This document shows, in pieces, positions 53,163 through 61,934 of a stretch of DNA of 64,000 nt. A model generated the notes under the pieces. It was given only the letters and a program-made list of their open reading frames with translations. It ran no database searches and was not told where the DNA came from. This DNA comes from Hymenobacter daecheongensis DSM 21074 (GTDB lineage: Bacteria > Bacteroidota > Bacteroidia > Cytophagales > Hymenobacteraceae): contig NZ_FQYN01000010.1 in the NCBI RefSeq assembly GCF_900141805.1, positions 1 through 64,000 of the forward strand, written 5' to 3'. The position numbers and the translations under genes were made by a program. Position 1 is the stretch's first letter, and the number at the start of each line of letters is the position of its first letter.

Positions 53163-53203
53163 CGCAGAAAACAAATTTTTCTGGAAATTTTTTCGGCTCA
53201 ACC

Positions 53204-53235
53204 TTGCTGAAAAGTAAAAGTGCCCCGTATCTTTG
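53204..53235 (+). promoter_or_regulatory. Promoter of the tRNA-Leu gene
   Basis: TTG at 53204-53206, a 21-base spacer and TATCTTTG at 53228-53235, a perfect TAnnTTTG -7 element. Start would be near 53242, about 45 bases before the mature tRNA. It is the best promoter match I found in the window. Confidence 0.7.
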
Positions 53236-53286
53236 CATCATCAAACAACCCCACCAATAGGGTGAGCGGCGGTTTGATTACGAGTT

Positions 53287-53368
53287 GCGCTTGTGGCGAA
53301 ATTGGTAGACGCGCTGTCTTCAGGCGGCAGTTCCGCAAGGTGTGAGAGTTCGAGTCTCTCCGAGCGCA
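53287..53368 (+). tRNA. tRNA-Leu, anticodon CAG
   Basis: The 7-bp acceptor stem pairs GCGCTTG (53287) with CGAGCGC (ending 53367), with one G-T pair. The D arm has GGCGAAATTGGTAGACGC, the anticodon stem CTGTC/GGCAG encloses the loop TTCAGGC with anticodon CAG, a long variable arm (class II, as expected for Leu) follows, and the T arm is GAGAG-TTCGAGT-CTCTC. The discriminator is A at 53368. The next bases are CCC, so the CCA end is not encoded. Confidence 0.97.
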
Positions 53369-53373
53369 CCCAG

Positions 53374-53399
53374 AAAGCCGGTCCATTTGGACCGGCTTT
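53374..53399 (+). terminator. Intrinsic terminator after tRNA-Leu
   Basis: AAAGCCGGTCC pairs with GGACCGGCTTT around a 4-base loop, followed by a T-rich run. It begins 5 bases after the tRNA. Confidence 0.9.
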
Positions 53400-53489
53400 T
53401 TTGTTTTCGGCCCGCCCCGAAACCTGCCCCGCTGCGGCCCGGTAAAAGAAGTAGCGCCGCCTGCGTTTGGCAGGCCAAAGCCCCGGCCC

Positions 53490-54176
53490 ATGAAAACCTT
53501 CCTGTCGCGTGTGGTAGACCGTCTGAGCTTCCTGACGGCGGAAGCGGTGGTACTTGTTCTGGTCTTTCTGGGCGCTTTCGCCTCGTTTTTCTACCTCATT
53601 CGGGTGGTGTTCGTGGCTCATTCCGTGGCCCTGGATACCTGGGCCTTCCGGCAGCTCGATGCGTTGCGGCAGACCGCGCCGGGCCTCACGGACTGGGTGC
53701 AGGGCATCACTTTCTTCGCTTCCGCGCCGTTTCTGTTCGCTACGGCCATCCTGCTGCCGGCCGGCCTGGCGTGGCGCAGGCACCGCCGCGAAGCCCTGGA
53801 GGTTTTTCTGGCCATCGTGGGCGCGTCGGCGCTCAATCAGGCGCTCAAAGTGTATTTCCACCGCGTGCGGCCCGAGTCGGCGCTGGTGCAGCAGCTGGGG
53901 CTGAGCTTCCCGAGCGGCCATTCCATGATTGGCATGGCGCTCTACGGCTGCCTGGCGTGGCTGCTGTGGCGGCACGGCCGCCACCCGGCCTGGGCCGCGC
54001 TGCTGGTGCTGTGGGTCGTCGCCATCGGCCTCACGCGCATCTATCTGCACGTACACTACGCCACCGATGTGCTGGCGGGCTTCGCCGCCGGCCTCGTCTG
54101 GCTGATTCTGCTGCGCACGGCGCTACGTATTTGGTGGCGGGAAAAGCAGGTGCTGGAAGCAAGCGAAGAAAAGTAG
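53490..54176 (+). CDS. PAP2 superfamily phosphatase (second copy)
   Basis: 228 residues, ATG start. Active-site motifs KVYFHRVRP, FPSGHSMIGMALYG and GLTRIYLHVHYATDVLAGFAAG. Five to six membrane segments. Paralogue of the gene at 52443, from which it is separated by the tRNA-Leu transcription unit, so it needs its own promoter between 53400 and 53489, where none is obvious. Probable lipid-phosphate phosphatase; undecaprenyl pyrophosphate is a plausible but unproven substrate. Confidence 0.88.
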   Translation: MKTFLSRVVDRLSFLTAEAVVLVLVFLGAFASFFYLIRVVFVAHSVALDTWAFRQLDALRQTAPGLTDWVQGITFFASAPFLFATAILLPAGLAWRRHRREALEVFLAIVGASALNQALKVYFHRVRPESALVQQLGLSFPSGHSMIGMALYGCLAWLLWRHGRHPAWAALLVLWVVAIGLTRIYLHVHYATDVLAGFAAGLVWLILLRTALRIWWREKQVLEASEEK

Positions 54177-54227
54177 CGCGCCTTTACCTCTGCATTCAGA
54201 TAAAATCTTGCTTGTCAGGTACTAAGA

Positions 54228-56138
54228 TTATGGATGCTGCTGGCCGGTCGTGTCGGTCAGCGTCATTAAAAACGCTTTCATATCGGCCATATCCTGCCGG
54301 GTCAGGTGGAGCTTGTTGGGGGGAAGGGTCTGGTTAGCTACTGCAATTCCCAGCCCCAGGCCGCCGCCCTGATTGTAGAAGTCCAGCACCTGCTCCAGCG
54401 TCCGGTACTGGCCGTTGTGCATGTAGGGGGCCGTGAGGGCTATGTTGCGCAGCGTCGGGGTTTTGAAAGCATGGCGCAGCGGCGGCAGCCGGGTGAGGGC
54501 GTAGCGGCCCGGATCGGGGTCGAGGCGGCGGGAGCCGGGGCGCACGGGCACGCCCAGCACCTCGGCCTCCGAGTCCTGGAAAGCGGGCGGCGCGGTGCCG
54601 TTGGTGAGGGGCAGAAAGTGGCAGGTGGCGCAGCGGGCCCGCCCCGCATAAAGGTTGAAGCCCCGGATGGCGGCCGGACTGAGCCGGGCTCCGGCCTCGC
54701 CGCGCACGTAGCGGTCGAAGGGCGAGTTGAGCCGCAGCAGGCTCCGCTCGTAGGCCGCCAGCGCGTTCTGAATCCGGATGGGGCTCACCAGCGGCTCCGG
54801 CGCGGCGGCGGCCTGCGGAAAGGCCCGGCGAAACTGCGCCACGTAGCGCGACTGCCCGGCCAGCCGCCCGGCGGCCCGCTCCAGCGAGCCGTGCATCTCA
54901 TCGTGGTTGCTGATAACGTCGCCGGCCTGGTTTTCGAGGGTGGGCGCGCGCAGGTCGTAGAACTGGGCGGCCTGCATGCCCGCGTTCAGCAGCGTGGGCG
55001 TATTGCGCCGCAGCGTGCCGCCGGTGAGCGTCGCGCTCAGGGCCTGCCCATCGGTGAAGGCGCGACCGGGCTGGTGGCAGGAGGCGCAGGAGCGGCCGCC
55101 ACCACCGCTCAGCACCGGGTCGTGAAACAGCTGCCGGCCCAGAGCTACCTTGGCCGGGTTGGTGAACCACTGGCGGTTGCTGGTGTAAAAATCGGGATTG
55201 AAGGCCTCGGCATCGAACAGCGTAGCCGCTTCGGGCCGGAAAGGCCGCAGCTCGCCAGCAAACGGGCTGATACCCAACTGCCGCTGCCGGGCCAGCAGCG
55301 CCCGACCCAGCGGGTTGGCGTGCCGGCGCACGAAGTCCATGCGGTCGAACTGCGCGAAGTCGGGGGGGTGGCGCAACGCCCGGCGGGCCGCCCGCAGTTG
55401 TCCCCAAAGCCCGGCCTCGGGCTCCAGGTACAGCCGCAGGGGCGCTTCCAGGGCCGCCAGCGTGGCTTCGGCTTCGGGCAGGGTAGCGGCGGGGCTCAGG
55501 GGCGTATCGAACCCCGTGATGCCCAGCGCCACCACCCGAAATACCTGCTGGCGCAGGGCATCGAATACGTGCGCGTCGGTGAATTCCTGCTCCTGCCAGA
55601 GCAGCTGCAGCGCCCGCACCTGCCGGCGCAGCCGCACCACCTGCCGCAGCAGCTCGCGGCGGCTGGCCGTATCAGCGGCGACCGGGGCCGGCTCGGGATA
55701 GAGCAGGGGCTCGATAACCTGCAGGCCCGCAGCCTCAAACATTTTGGTCTCTTCGGCTTCCACTTCCGGCACCGGTGCCCCGTTTACCAGCCGGCTGGTG
55801 GCGGGCATAAAGTATTCGGAAAACGGCTCCACCTGCTTGTAGGCCAGCCGGCAGCGCCGAAAGGCCCGGCGCAATGAGTCGAGCGGCAGGGGGCGTGCGT
55901 GCGGCGTGCGGCTGGGCGGCAGCAGTTGGGTGTCAATCAGGGCCAGCAGGTGCGCCAGGTCGCGGCTCACGCGGCGTTTCACCCGCGCCGGGCGCGAGCC
56001 GGCCTGTTCCGTGGTCTGGCCGGTGGGAGTGGGGCCGGCCGCGGCGGCCGGCCCATCGGATTGAGGGCCGCAGCCGCTGAGCAGCGGTAGCGTTAGGAGT
56101 AGCGGCAGAAGCAGGAACAGAACCAGACGAAGTTTCAT
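54228..56138 (-). CDS. Di-haem cytochrome c peroxidase family lipoprotein with N-terminal extension
   Basis: 636 residues from the ATG at 56138 (MKLRLVLFLLLPLLL), lipoprotein signal with Cys in LLSGCGPQ. The C-terminal 340 residues carry two c-type haem sites, SCASCHQPGRAF and CATCHFLPLTNGT, and the family segments FTNPAKVALGRQLFHDPVLS and AFKTPTLRNIALTAPYMHNGQYRTLEQVL. The N-terminal 260 residues are helical and lack cysteine pairs (YKQVEPFSEYFMP, then GLQVIEPLLYPE), a known extension in Bacteroidota members. Predicted to be anchored in the periplasm and reduce peroxides or oxidise another donor. The upstream gene is separated by a strong terminator. Confidence 0.9.
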   Translation of the reverse strand: MKLRLVLFLLLPLLLTLPLLSGCGPQSDGPAAAAGPTPTGQTTEQAGSRPARVKRRVSRDLAHLLALIDTQLLPPSRTPHARPLPLDSLRRAFRRCRLAYKQVEPFSEYFMPATSRLVNGAPVPEVEAEETKMFEAAGLQVIEPLLYPEPAPVAADTASRRELLRQVVRLRRQVRALQLLWQEQEFTDAHVFDALRQQVFRVVALGITGFDTPLSPAATLPEAEATLAALEAPLRLYLEPEAGLWGQLRAARRALRHPPDFAQFDRMDFVRRHANPLGRALLARQRQLGISPFAGELRPFRPEAATLFDAEAFNPDFYTSNRQWFTNPAKVALGRQLFHDPVLSGGGGRSCASCHQPGRAFTDGQALSATLTGGTLRRNTPTLLNAGMQAAQFYDLRAPTLENQAGDVISNHDEMHGSLERAAGRLAGQSRYVAQFRRAFPQAAAAPEPLVSPIRIQNALAAYERSLLRLNSPFDRYVRGEAGARLSPAAIRGFNLYAGRARCATCHFLPLTNGTAPPAFQDSEAEVLGVPVRPGSRRLDPDPGRYALTRLPPLRHAFKTPTLRNIALTAPYMHNGQYRTLEQVLDFYNQGGGLGLGIAVANQTLPPNKLHLTRQDMADMKAFLMTLTDTTGQQHP

Positions 56139-56181
56139 GCGGAAAGCGGTCTGCGGGCCAGCGGACCCAGGGCCGGAATGC

Positions 56182-56214
56182 AAAACAACCTCCTGCCCGG
56201 CAGGAGGTTGTTTT
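56182..56214 (-). terminator. Terminator of the PhoX-like gene
   Basis: AAAACAACCTCCTGC pairs with GCAGGAGGTTGTTTT, 15 bp with a 3-base loop, and a T-run follows on the minus strand. It isolates the peroxidase gene from the PhoX-like gene. Confidence 0.88.
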
Positions 56215-56247
56215 TGGATAGAAATAGAATAGCGAACCGGCAACAAG

Positions 56248-57723
56248 CTACTTAGCCACGCCTCGAACGATAACGACCTGGCCGCCTTCGCTGTTGGTAT
56301 TGTTGGCGGCCCCGGAGCCGTCGGCGTTCTTGAACTTGGAATCCTGCCAGGTGTGCGGATGAATATTTACCAGGAACGTGTTGGGCGTATTCACCTGCTC
56401 GCTGATGTCGTACATCGCGCCATATTCCCAGGAGCTGAGCGAGGAGAAGTTGGACGGGTTGTACTTGCCGTTGAAGGCCGCGTCGGTGCGGCGGTGGTTC
56501 ATTTCGAGCATGGCCTTGGCCCGCTGGCCGGGCGCGTTGATGGCCCACTGCCAGATGCGGCCGTCGTGGTTGTTTTTCAGATAGAACGAGTCGCCGTCTT
56601 CCTGAATGTAGACGTAGTTGTCGGTCACGCAGATGTTGTCCGGGTTCACGATGTAGTTGCCGGGATCCTGGGCCCCATCCACCACCACTTCCAGGCGGCC
56701 TGGCCCCACCGGATTTTGCGCATCCAGGTTGAGCTTATAGACGCGGCCCCACATGGTTTTGCCCGCTACGGGGGTCACTTTGTCATCCTGGCTCACGCCA
56801 GTGGCAGTGAAGTAGATTTCGCGGTTGTTGGCAGCGCTGCCCTTGCGGTAGTCCAAGTCTTCCACACGGGCCAGCTGCAGCGCGCTGTTGGCGACGGAGA
56901 AGCTCGCAATCTGGGTGCCCGTCATCGTTTTGGCTCCCACCACTTCTACCCATTCCACGTCGTAGCCCGTGCCCAGGCTCATGTTGGTTTCTACCGGGTC
57001 GCCGTTGGGGCGCTTCATCATGTAGAGCTTGCCGTTGTCGAGGTCGCCGGGCGTGTTGCTCACGTAGAGCAGCACCTGCCCATTGGAATTGTCTTCGCCG
57101 ATGATGATGACGGTTTTGCCCGGATAGGCCTGTTTGTTCAGGGGCACGGCATTTTCCATGCTGGCCTTGCCCAGCGCGGGCTTGGTGCGGCCGGCATTGG
57201 TCTTGTCGGCCGGGCCGATGGGGTCAATGGCGTGGACCATGCTCTCTGCGCCGCTTTCGCCGGCCGTCAGGAAGGTGGCAATGGGAAAGCCGTGTTCCTC
57301 GGGCGTGGCCAGCGTGGCCGAGCACAGGCGGGTGGTGCCACCGTTGTAGTCTACTAGGTACTCTCCCTTCATGGGCTTGAAGTTCTTGTCGAGGTACACC
57401 CGCGACACCGACTGCGAAATCTCGTGGTTGTTGATGAGCACGTAGCCCGGACCGGCGGGGTTGCGCAACAGGCCAGCCCCATCGGGCTGCGGCCCGAACA
57501 CGAAGCCGGGCGACTCGGGCAATACGTCGTCGGAGGAAATGAGCGGCAGAATCTCCAGGCTCTCGAAGCCGGGCATGGTCTTCACCAGGGCCGGGGTCAC
57601 CGACTGCGCTTTCAGCTCAAACGTCTCAACCGGGGTAGAGTCGTTGTTGCCGCAGGCGGCCAGCACGGGTAGTACGCCCAGCGCACTCAGGCGGGCAAAA
57701 TACAGGAGGGTAGAATTTTTCAT
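56248..57723 (-). CDS. PhoX-like (DUF839) phosphatase-family lipoprotein
   Basis: 491 residues from the ATG at 57723, lipoprotein signal with Cys in VLAACGNND. The early GYVLINNHE is the metal-site motif typical of PhoX/DUF839 proteins (LxNHE). Further segments, GTGYDVEWVEV, FSVANSALQLARVEDLDYRKG, REIYFTATG and VNPDNICVTDNYVYIQEDGD, fit the beta-propeller of that family. PhoX enzymes are calcium/iron phosphatases; whether this one is active cannot be told. Surface or periplasmic. Monocistronic, ended by a strong terminator. Confidence 0.8.
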   Translation of the reverse strand: MKNSTLLYFARLSALGVLPVLAACGNNDSTPVETFELKAQSVTPALVKTMPGFESLEILPLISSDDVLPESPGFVFGPQPDGAGLLRNPAGPGYVLINNHEISQSVSRVYLDKNFKPMKGEYLVDYNGGTTRLCSATLATPEEHGFPIATFLTAGESGAESMVHAIDPIGPADKTNAGRTKPALGKASMENAVPLNKQAYPGKTVIIIGEDNSNGQVLLYVSNTPGDLDNGKLYMMKRPNGDPVETNMSLGTGYDVEWVEVVGAKTMTGTQIASFSVANSALQLARVEDLDYRKGSAANNREIYFTATGVSQDDKVTPVAGKTMWGRVYKLNLDAQNPVGPGRLEVVVDGAQDPGNYIVNPDNICVTDNYVYIQEDGDSFYLKNNHDGRIWQWAINAPGQRAKAMLEMNHRRTDAAFNGKYNPSNFSSLSSWEYGAMYDISEQVNTPNTFLVNIHPHTWQDSKFKNADGSGAANNTNSEGGQVVIVRGVAK

Positions 57724-57873
57724 ACGGGCGTTCGGAGAGTAGGATGAGCAGCTCAGATTGTGGCTCAAATATCTTCCGCCTGTATTATGCTACCGTAAAT
57801 TCCCGGTTACGAAATGGTCATGCTTGGCCGCTTATCAAGCCACGCGCGCAATCAGAGCATCAAACTCACAACT

Positions 57874-60201
57874 TCATAGCTTCACCTTCACCCGCAGCGC
57901 CAACAGGCCTTTGGCTCCCTGCAGCTCCTCCAGCTCCAGCTCTTCCACTTCGGGCTCCAGCAACTCGCGGTCCTGCAGATAGTCGATGTACTCCATGTAC
58001 TCGGCGGCCTCGCGCACCTGCGCATACACTAGGGCAATGTAGCCGGGCTGGGTGAGCCGCTCGCCGGTGCCCAGCACGGTGGCCTTGTCGATGCGCTTCT
58101 TGATGATTTCGTAGCGGATGTTGTAGGCCCCGTCCACGTCGAACTGGCGCTCGTCCTGGCGGAAGCGGATGCTCAGCGGCTGGCCGTGAATGAGGATGAG
58201 CTGGGTGGTTTCGAGCGGCACGGCCAGGCGGCTTTTGAGGGCAGCCGTACGGCGGGCTATTTCTACCGTCACCAGCAGCTGCCAGAGGCGCAGGTTTTTA
58301 AGAAAAACCTGGTCAAACGGCTTGTCTTCTACCAGTGAGGCCCCCACGTAGATGTTGTGCTCCACGCCATCGGTTTTGAAGCGCTGGAAGTAGTGCGGAA
58401 ACATCTGCTGGGCCTTTTCCTCCTCCTCGTCGAGGTAGTCGCTCACGGTGTCATTGAGCAGCATCACGCTTTCCTCAAACGACTTGCGCCGCTTGTACAC
58501 GATGCCCAGCTCGGGGTCGATGTTGGACCAGTACTTGGCAATGACCGGCCGCAACTCCGGCGTGTTGGTGCCCAGATACTCAAACAGCGGCTCCACCTGC
58601 GTGCGCAGCGACTCGAAGATGCTCACCTCGTCGCCGGTCAGAATGCCCAGGCGCAGGCGCTTCAGATTCTTGTTGACGTAAAATTTCAGCTCGTCCAGAA
58701 TGGGCAGCTCCTGAAACTCCGAGGCCTTCTTAAGTACCTTGTTGGCCAGCGTGAGGTGCTCAATCAGGTCGCCCTGAATGGCCTCGTTGCGGGCCACGCT
58801 GCTGCCGCGAATGTCGCTGGCCCCGTGCAGCGGGTACACCTCATGAAACACGATGTCCTCCATCTCGGCGTTGCGGTTGCCGTCCTCAATCTTCTCCAGC
58901 AGGTTGCGGGCCGCATCCGTAAAGCGCCATTCCATGGTGGGATGGATAGCGGTGAACTTCTCCTTGATGATGGCCTGAATCCGGGTCTGAATCTCCTCCG
59001 AGTTGCGCTTCACGGCCACCGCAAACAGCGGCACGAAGTCATTCACTTTCACGATACTGAACTCGTCCAGGTCGCCCACGTTGGGCGAGCCCAGCTCCAG
59101 CAGGCCCACGGTATCGTCGCCGTAGGGCAGCAGGGCCAAGATGGTGCTGCGGATGCCCAGGCTCAGAATCTGCTGGCGCAGATCCTCGGGCAGGTCGGCC
59201 TTTTCCACGTCGCTGATTACCAATGGCTGCCGGTCCTGCAGCAGCTGGTTATAGATCTTGCGGAAGCCCGAGCCGGCGTCCTGGTTGTTGAGCTGCTTAG
59301 TGAGAAAGCTGTGGTTGATTTTGCGGCCAAAGTCCACGAAAGCCTTTTTCTTTTCGTCGTAAGCCGCAATGCCAAGCTGCAGAAACGGCCGCCCGAACAG
59401 CACGCGCAGCTTTTCCTGAATCTGCTCCAGGCGGTCGGAGGCCTGTAGTACGTCGCGCTCCAGCAGATCGTACTTCAGCTCCGAGAGGATTTCCTGCTCC
59501 GTCACATCCACCAGATGCAGAATGTTAAAGCCTTCCAGCTCAAACTTGGCGGGCGGCAGCAGCTCCATCCACAGGTCGGCGCGGTGCAGATTGTGGCTCA
59601 GGTGCTCAATCTGCTCGGCCGACAGATCGGGCTTTTCCCCCACCACGCGCACATCCACGAAAGCGGAGTTGTAGCCCACGCCGTAGTGCCGGTACGAGCC
59701 GATATTGTAGTCCGGGATGGTAAAGATAATCGTGTCCTGCAGGGGCAGATGCACGCCGTATACCTTGCTCAGAATGAGCTGATACACCATGCGGGCCATG
59801 TAAATATCCATGGTGCGGGCATCAAAGTTCAGCGGCTGCTTCACGTGCTTGGTGCTGTTGAGCAGCACTTCGGCAAAGCGTGGGGTCTGGTAGAAGCTCA
59901 CGCGCTGAAACGGGGCCACGGCCCCGCTGATGTCGAAGGCGAAGGAGGCGGGCGGAAACACGGCCATCATCAGCGTTTCCACCAGGTCGCAGCTGCACTC
60001 CAGCACGTTCAGGTCGTTGAGGGGGCCGCGGCACCAGGGCGCATCGGCTACCTGCTCGCCAATGGACCGCGCCAGCAGCGCCACGCCGGGGTTCGAGTCG
60101 TTTTCGCGCGACTGCCAGTAGGCAATAATCGGCTCGAGGCTGAGGGTGGTTTTAAACGGAAAATCCACAGAAATGGGCCGGATAGCGGGTTCTTTCAACA
60201 T
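57874..60201 (-). CDS. Large GAF-domain protein, Bacteroidota-specific type
   Basis: 775 residues from the ATG at 60201 (MLKEPAIRPIS); a GTG or ATG four codons upstream is possible. No signal peptide or membrane segment, so cytoplasmic. A GAF-like domain lies around residues 285-400 (GIAAYDEKKKAFVDFGRK, LVISDVEKADLPEDLRQQILSLGIRSTILALLPYGDDTVGLLELGS). The rest is helical with acidic stretches, ending in VEELELEELQG. No kinase, cyclase or phosphodiesterase domain is attached. Likely a sensory or regulatory protein; partner unknown. Its leader contains no clear promoter. Confidence 0.7.
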   Translation of the reverse strand: MLKEPAIRPISVDFPFKTTLSLEPIIAYWQSRENDSNPGVALLARSIGEQVADAPWCRGPLNDLNVLECSCDLVETLMMAVFPPASFAFDISGAVAPFQRVSFYQTPRFAEVLLNSTKHVKQPLNFDARTMDIYMARMVYQLILSKVYGVHLPLQDTIIFTIPDYNIGSYRHYGVGYNSAFVDVRVVGEKPDLSAEQIEHLSHNLHRADLWMELLPPAKFELEGFNILHLVDVTEQEILSELKYDLLERDVLQASDRLEQIQEKLRVLFGRPFLQLGIAAYDEKKKAFVDFGRKINHSFLTKQLNNQDAGSGFRKIYNQLLQDRQPLVISDVEKADLPEDLRQQILSLGIRSTILALLPYGDDTVGLLELGSPNVGDLDEFSIVKVNDFVPLFAVAVKRNSEEIQTRIQAIIKEKFTAIHPTMEWRFTDAARNLLEKIEDGNRNAEMEDIVFHEVYPLHGASDIRGSSVARNEAIQGDLIEHLTLANKVLKKASEFQELPILDELKFYVNKNLKRLRLGILTGDEVSIFESLRTQVEPLFEYLGTNTPELRPVIAKYWSNIDPELGIVYKRRKSFEESVMLLNDTVSDYLDEEEEKAQQMFPHYFQRFKTDGVEHNIYVGASLVEDKPFDQVFLKNLRLWQLLVTVEIARRTAALKSRLAVPLETTQLILIHGQPLSIRFRQDERQFDVDGAYNIRYEIIKKRIDKATVLGTGERLTQPGYIALVYAQVREAAEYMEYIDYLQDRELLEPEVEELELEELQGAKGLLALRVKVKL

Positions 60202-60306
60202 AGGTGCAGGCACAACAAGCGCGCCGGATAATTCATTTCAGGAAGCCGGGCACGCAGCCATCTGCTATACGAAGCGCCGCGCCAGCCGGCTGCCTCGGGG
60301 CCGCGC

Positions 60307-60825
60307 CTACCGGCTCAGCACTACTGTATCCTGGCCCGCAATGGTCTGGTCGTACACTTTGCCATCGAGCGTCAGGGCTTTTTTGGTGTTGCGGTAGCAG
60401 GTGCAGCACCCGTCGCCCTGAAAGTCGCCGGCCAGCTGCACGTTGCTGATGGCATACTGGCGCGGCGGCCGGGCCGGCAGCCGCACCCGGCTGGCCAGTC
60501 GGAACACGTAGCGGTACTGATTGAGCTTGCGGGTGCCGTTGGCGGGCAGCGGCTGCGTGTTGCTGAGCAGAATGGGCTGGCGAACCGTCGCCACTGGCCG
60601 CACCAGCAGCACCGAGTCGGTCTTGAGCTGCTGGGCCGCATCCAGCGGCACGCGCCGCACATACACCGAATCGACCTGCGCGGGCAGGTAGCCGCCATTG
60701 GCCGGGTCGAGGTTGAAGCGGAACGCCAGCGTATCGGTGGGGCTGCCCTGGCAGTCGCAGGACACATTGCCGCAGCAGGCCGCCATGCTCACCAGCAAAA
60801 AACAGAGAAGAAGAGTGCGCATCAT
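60307..60825 (-). CDS. Small Cys-rich lipoprotein, unknown family
   Basis: 172 residues from the ATG at 60825 (MMRTLLLCFLLVSMAACCGNVS), lipoprotein signal at Cys 17 or 18. Cysteines are concentrated at both ends (CCGNVSCDCQG and GDGCCTCYRN), which suggests disulfides or a metal site. A possible -7 element, TATCTTTA, lies at 60833-60840 on its strand, which would give a very short leader. No family is recognised. Confidence 0.65.
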   Translation of the reverse strand: MMRTLLLCFLLVSMAACCGNVSCDCQGSPTDTLAFRFNLDPANGGYLPAQVDSVYVRRVPLDAAQQLKTDSVLLVRPVATVRQPILLSNTQPLPANGTRKLNQYRYVFRLASRVRLPARPPRQYAISNVQLAGDFQGDGCCTCYRNTKKALTLDGKVYDQTIAGQDTVVLSR

Positions 60826-60879
60826 AGGAGCGTAAAGATAGCGGCCGACCGGCGCCGAAGCGGCCGGAGCCCAAAACAA

Positions 60880-60906
60880 AAAGCCAGCCCACCGCGGGCT
60901 GGCTTT
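60880..60906 (-). terminator. Terminator of the T9SS cargo gene
   Basis: AAAGCCAGCCC pairs with GGGCTGGCTTT around a 5-base loop; the minus strand continues with a T-rich run. It lies 20 bases after the stop of the gene at 60927. Confidence 0.85.
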
Positions 60907-60926
60907 CTACGCCCAGAGCCACCGGT

Positions 60927-61793
60927 TTATTGCTTCACGAAGCGCTTGGTTTCCACGCCCGCGCGGGTCGTGACTTTGTAGAAATACGTGCCGGCCGGCA
61001 GCTCGCTCACGTTAGCCGATACCGTGTGCGGGCCTTTTTCCCGCGTTTCGCCCGCCACCAGCGTGCGCAGCACCGTGCCGCGGCCGTCCAGTACTTCCAC
61101 CGTTACGGGGCCGGCCTTTTTTACCACATAGCTTAGCTGGCTGGTAGCCGCGGCCGGGTTCGGAAATACCGTGCTGCCGGCCGAAACGGGCTCGGCAGCG
61201 GAGCCCGCGGCGGGGTTCAGCAGCAGAAAGCGGGCGGGCCGCATGTAGCCGCCCAGGCCGCCGTGGTGGTGCATCCGGGCCGGGCGAGCGGCATTTTCGG
61301 GCTGCCCGGCGGGAGTACTTTTAGCGGCAATAGCTTGAATATCGGCAGTCCATTTGTCCTGTTGGGGCCTGATTTCCTGCAGCAGCTGCGCTATGGCGGC
61401 CTCGTGCTTTTGGGCCAGCTGCGCCACGTTGAGCATAATGCGCCGCGACTCGGCCCGGAGCTGCTGGTGCTGCTGCCGCTGGGCTTCGGTCAGGGCCGGA
61501 CGGGGAGTGCCGGGGCTGGCAGAGCGCAGGCTCTGGCGCAGCGCGTGGCCGCGCTGCCGCACGGCGTGCAGCTGGGCGCGGTAGGTGGCCAGTTGGCTTT
61601 GATCATCAGTCGAAAGCTGGGCTTCGAGCTTCTGGCGCTGCTGCCGCAGCACGGGCAGCACATTCAGTTGATAATACGCCTGGAGCTGCTGGCGGGCGGG
61701 GCGAGGCTCCGGCGTTTGGCCGACAACCGTCGTGAAGTGGGCCAGCAAGGCCAGCAGCGCAAGGGCCAGGGTTTTGAGCAGGGTGTTTTTCAT
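60927..61793 (-). CDS. Secreted protein with T9SS type A sorting domain
   Basis: 288 residues from the ATG at 61793 (MKNTLLKTLALALLALLAHF), signal peptide ending VVGQ; longer starts are not needed. Residues about 25-170 are helical and rich in Gln, Arg and Ala (coiled-coil-like, LRQQRQKLEAQLSTDDQSQL), of the kind seen in Spy/CpxP-like helical proteins, though LTxxQ motifs are weak. The last 80 residues are a type IX sorting domain: VFPNPAAATSQLSYVVKKAG, VEVLDGRGTVLRTL and VSELPAGTYFYKVTTRAGVETKRFVKQ. It is exported across the outer membrane and attached or released there. Function unknown. Confidence 0.82.
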   Translation of the reverse strand: MKNTLLKTLALALLALLAHFTTVVGQTPEPRPARQQLQAYYQLNVLPVLRQQRQKLEAQLSTDDQSQLATYRAQLHAVRQRGHALRQSLRSASPGTPRPALTEAQRQQHQQLRAESRRIMLNVAQLAQKHEAAIAQLLQEIRPQQDKWTADIQAIAAKSTPAGQPENAARPARMHHHGGLGGYMRPARFLLLNPAAGSAAEPVSAGSTVFPNPAAATSQLSYVVKKAGPVTVEVLDGRGTVLRTLVAGETREKGPHTVSANVSELPAGTYFYKVTTRAGVETKRFVKQ

Positions 61794-61880
61794 AGCAAAG
61801 AGAAGAATAAGTCGGTAAGCCGATGGACTGTGCATAGATGCCCGAAACGGCGCCGCGTTTAATTGAGACCCCCAAATAAA

Positions 61881-61910
61881 AACCGGCCCCGGATAAGTCC
61901 GGGGCCGGTT
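61881..61910 (-). terminator. Terminator downstream of the lipoprotein gene at 61935
   Basis: AACCGGCCCCGG pairs with CCGGGGCCGGTT around a 6-base loop, and TTTTATTT follows on the minus strand. Confidence 0.85.
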
Positions 61911-61934
61911 GGCATTACCTCCATTCACTCACGG

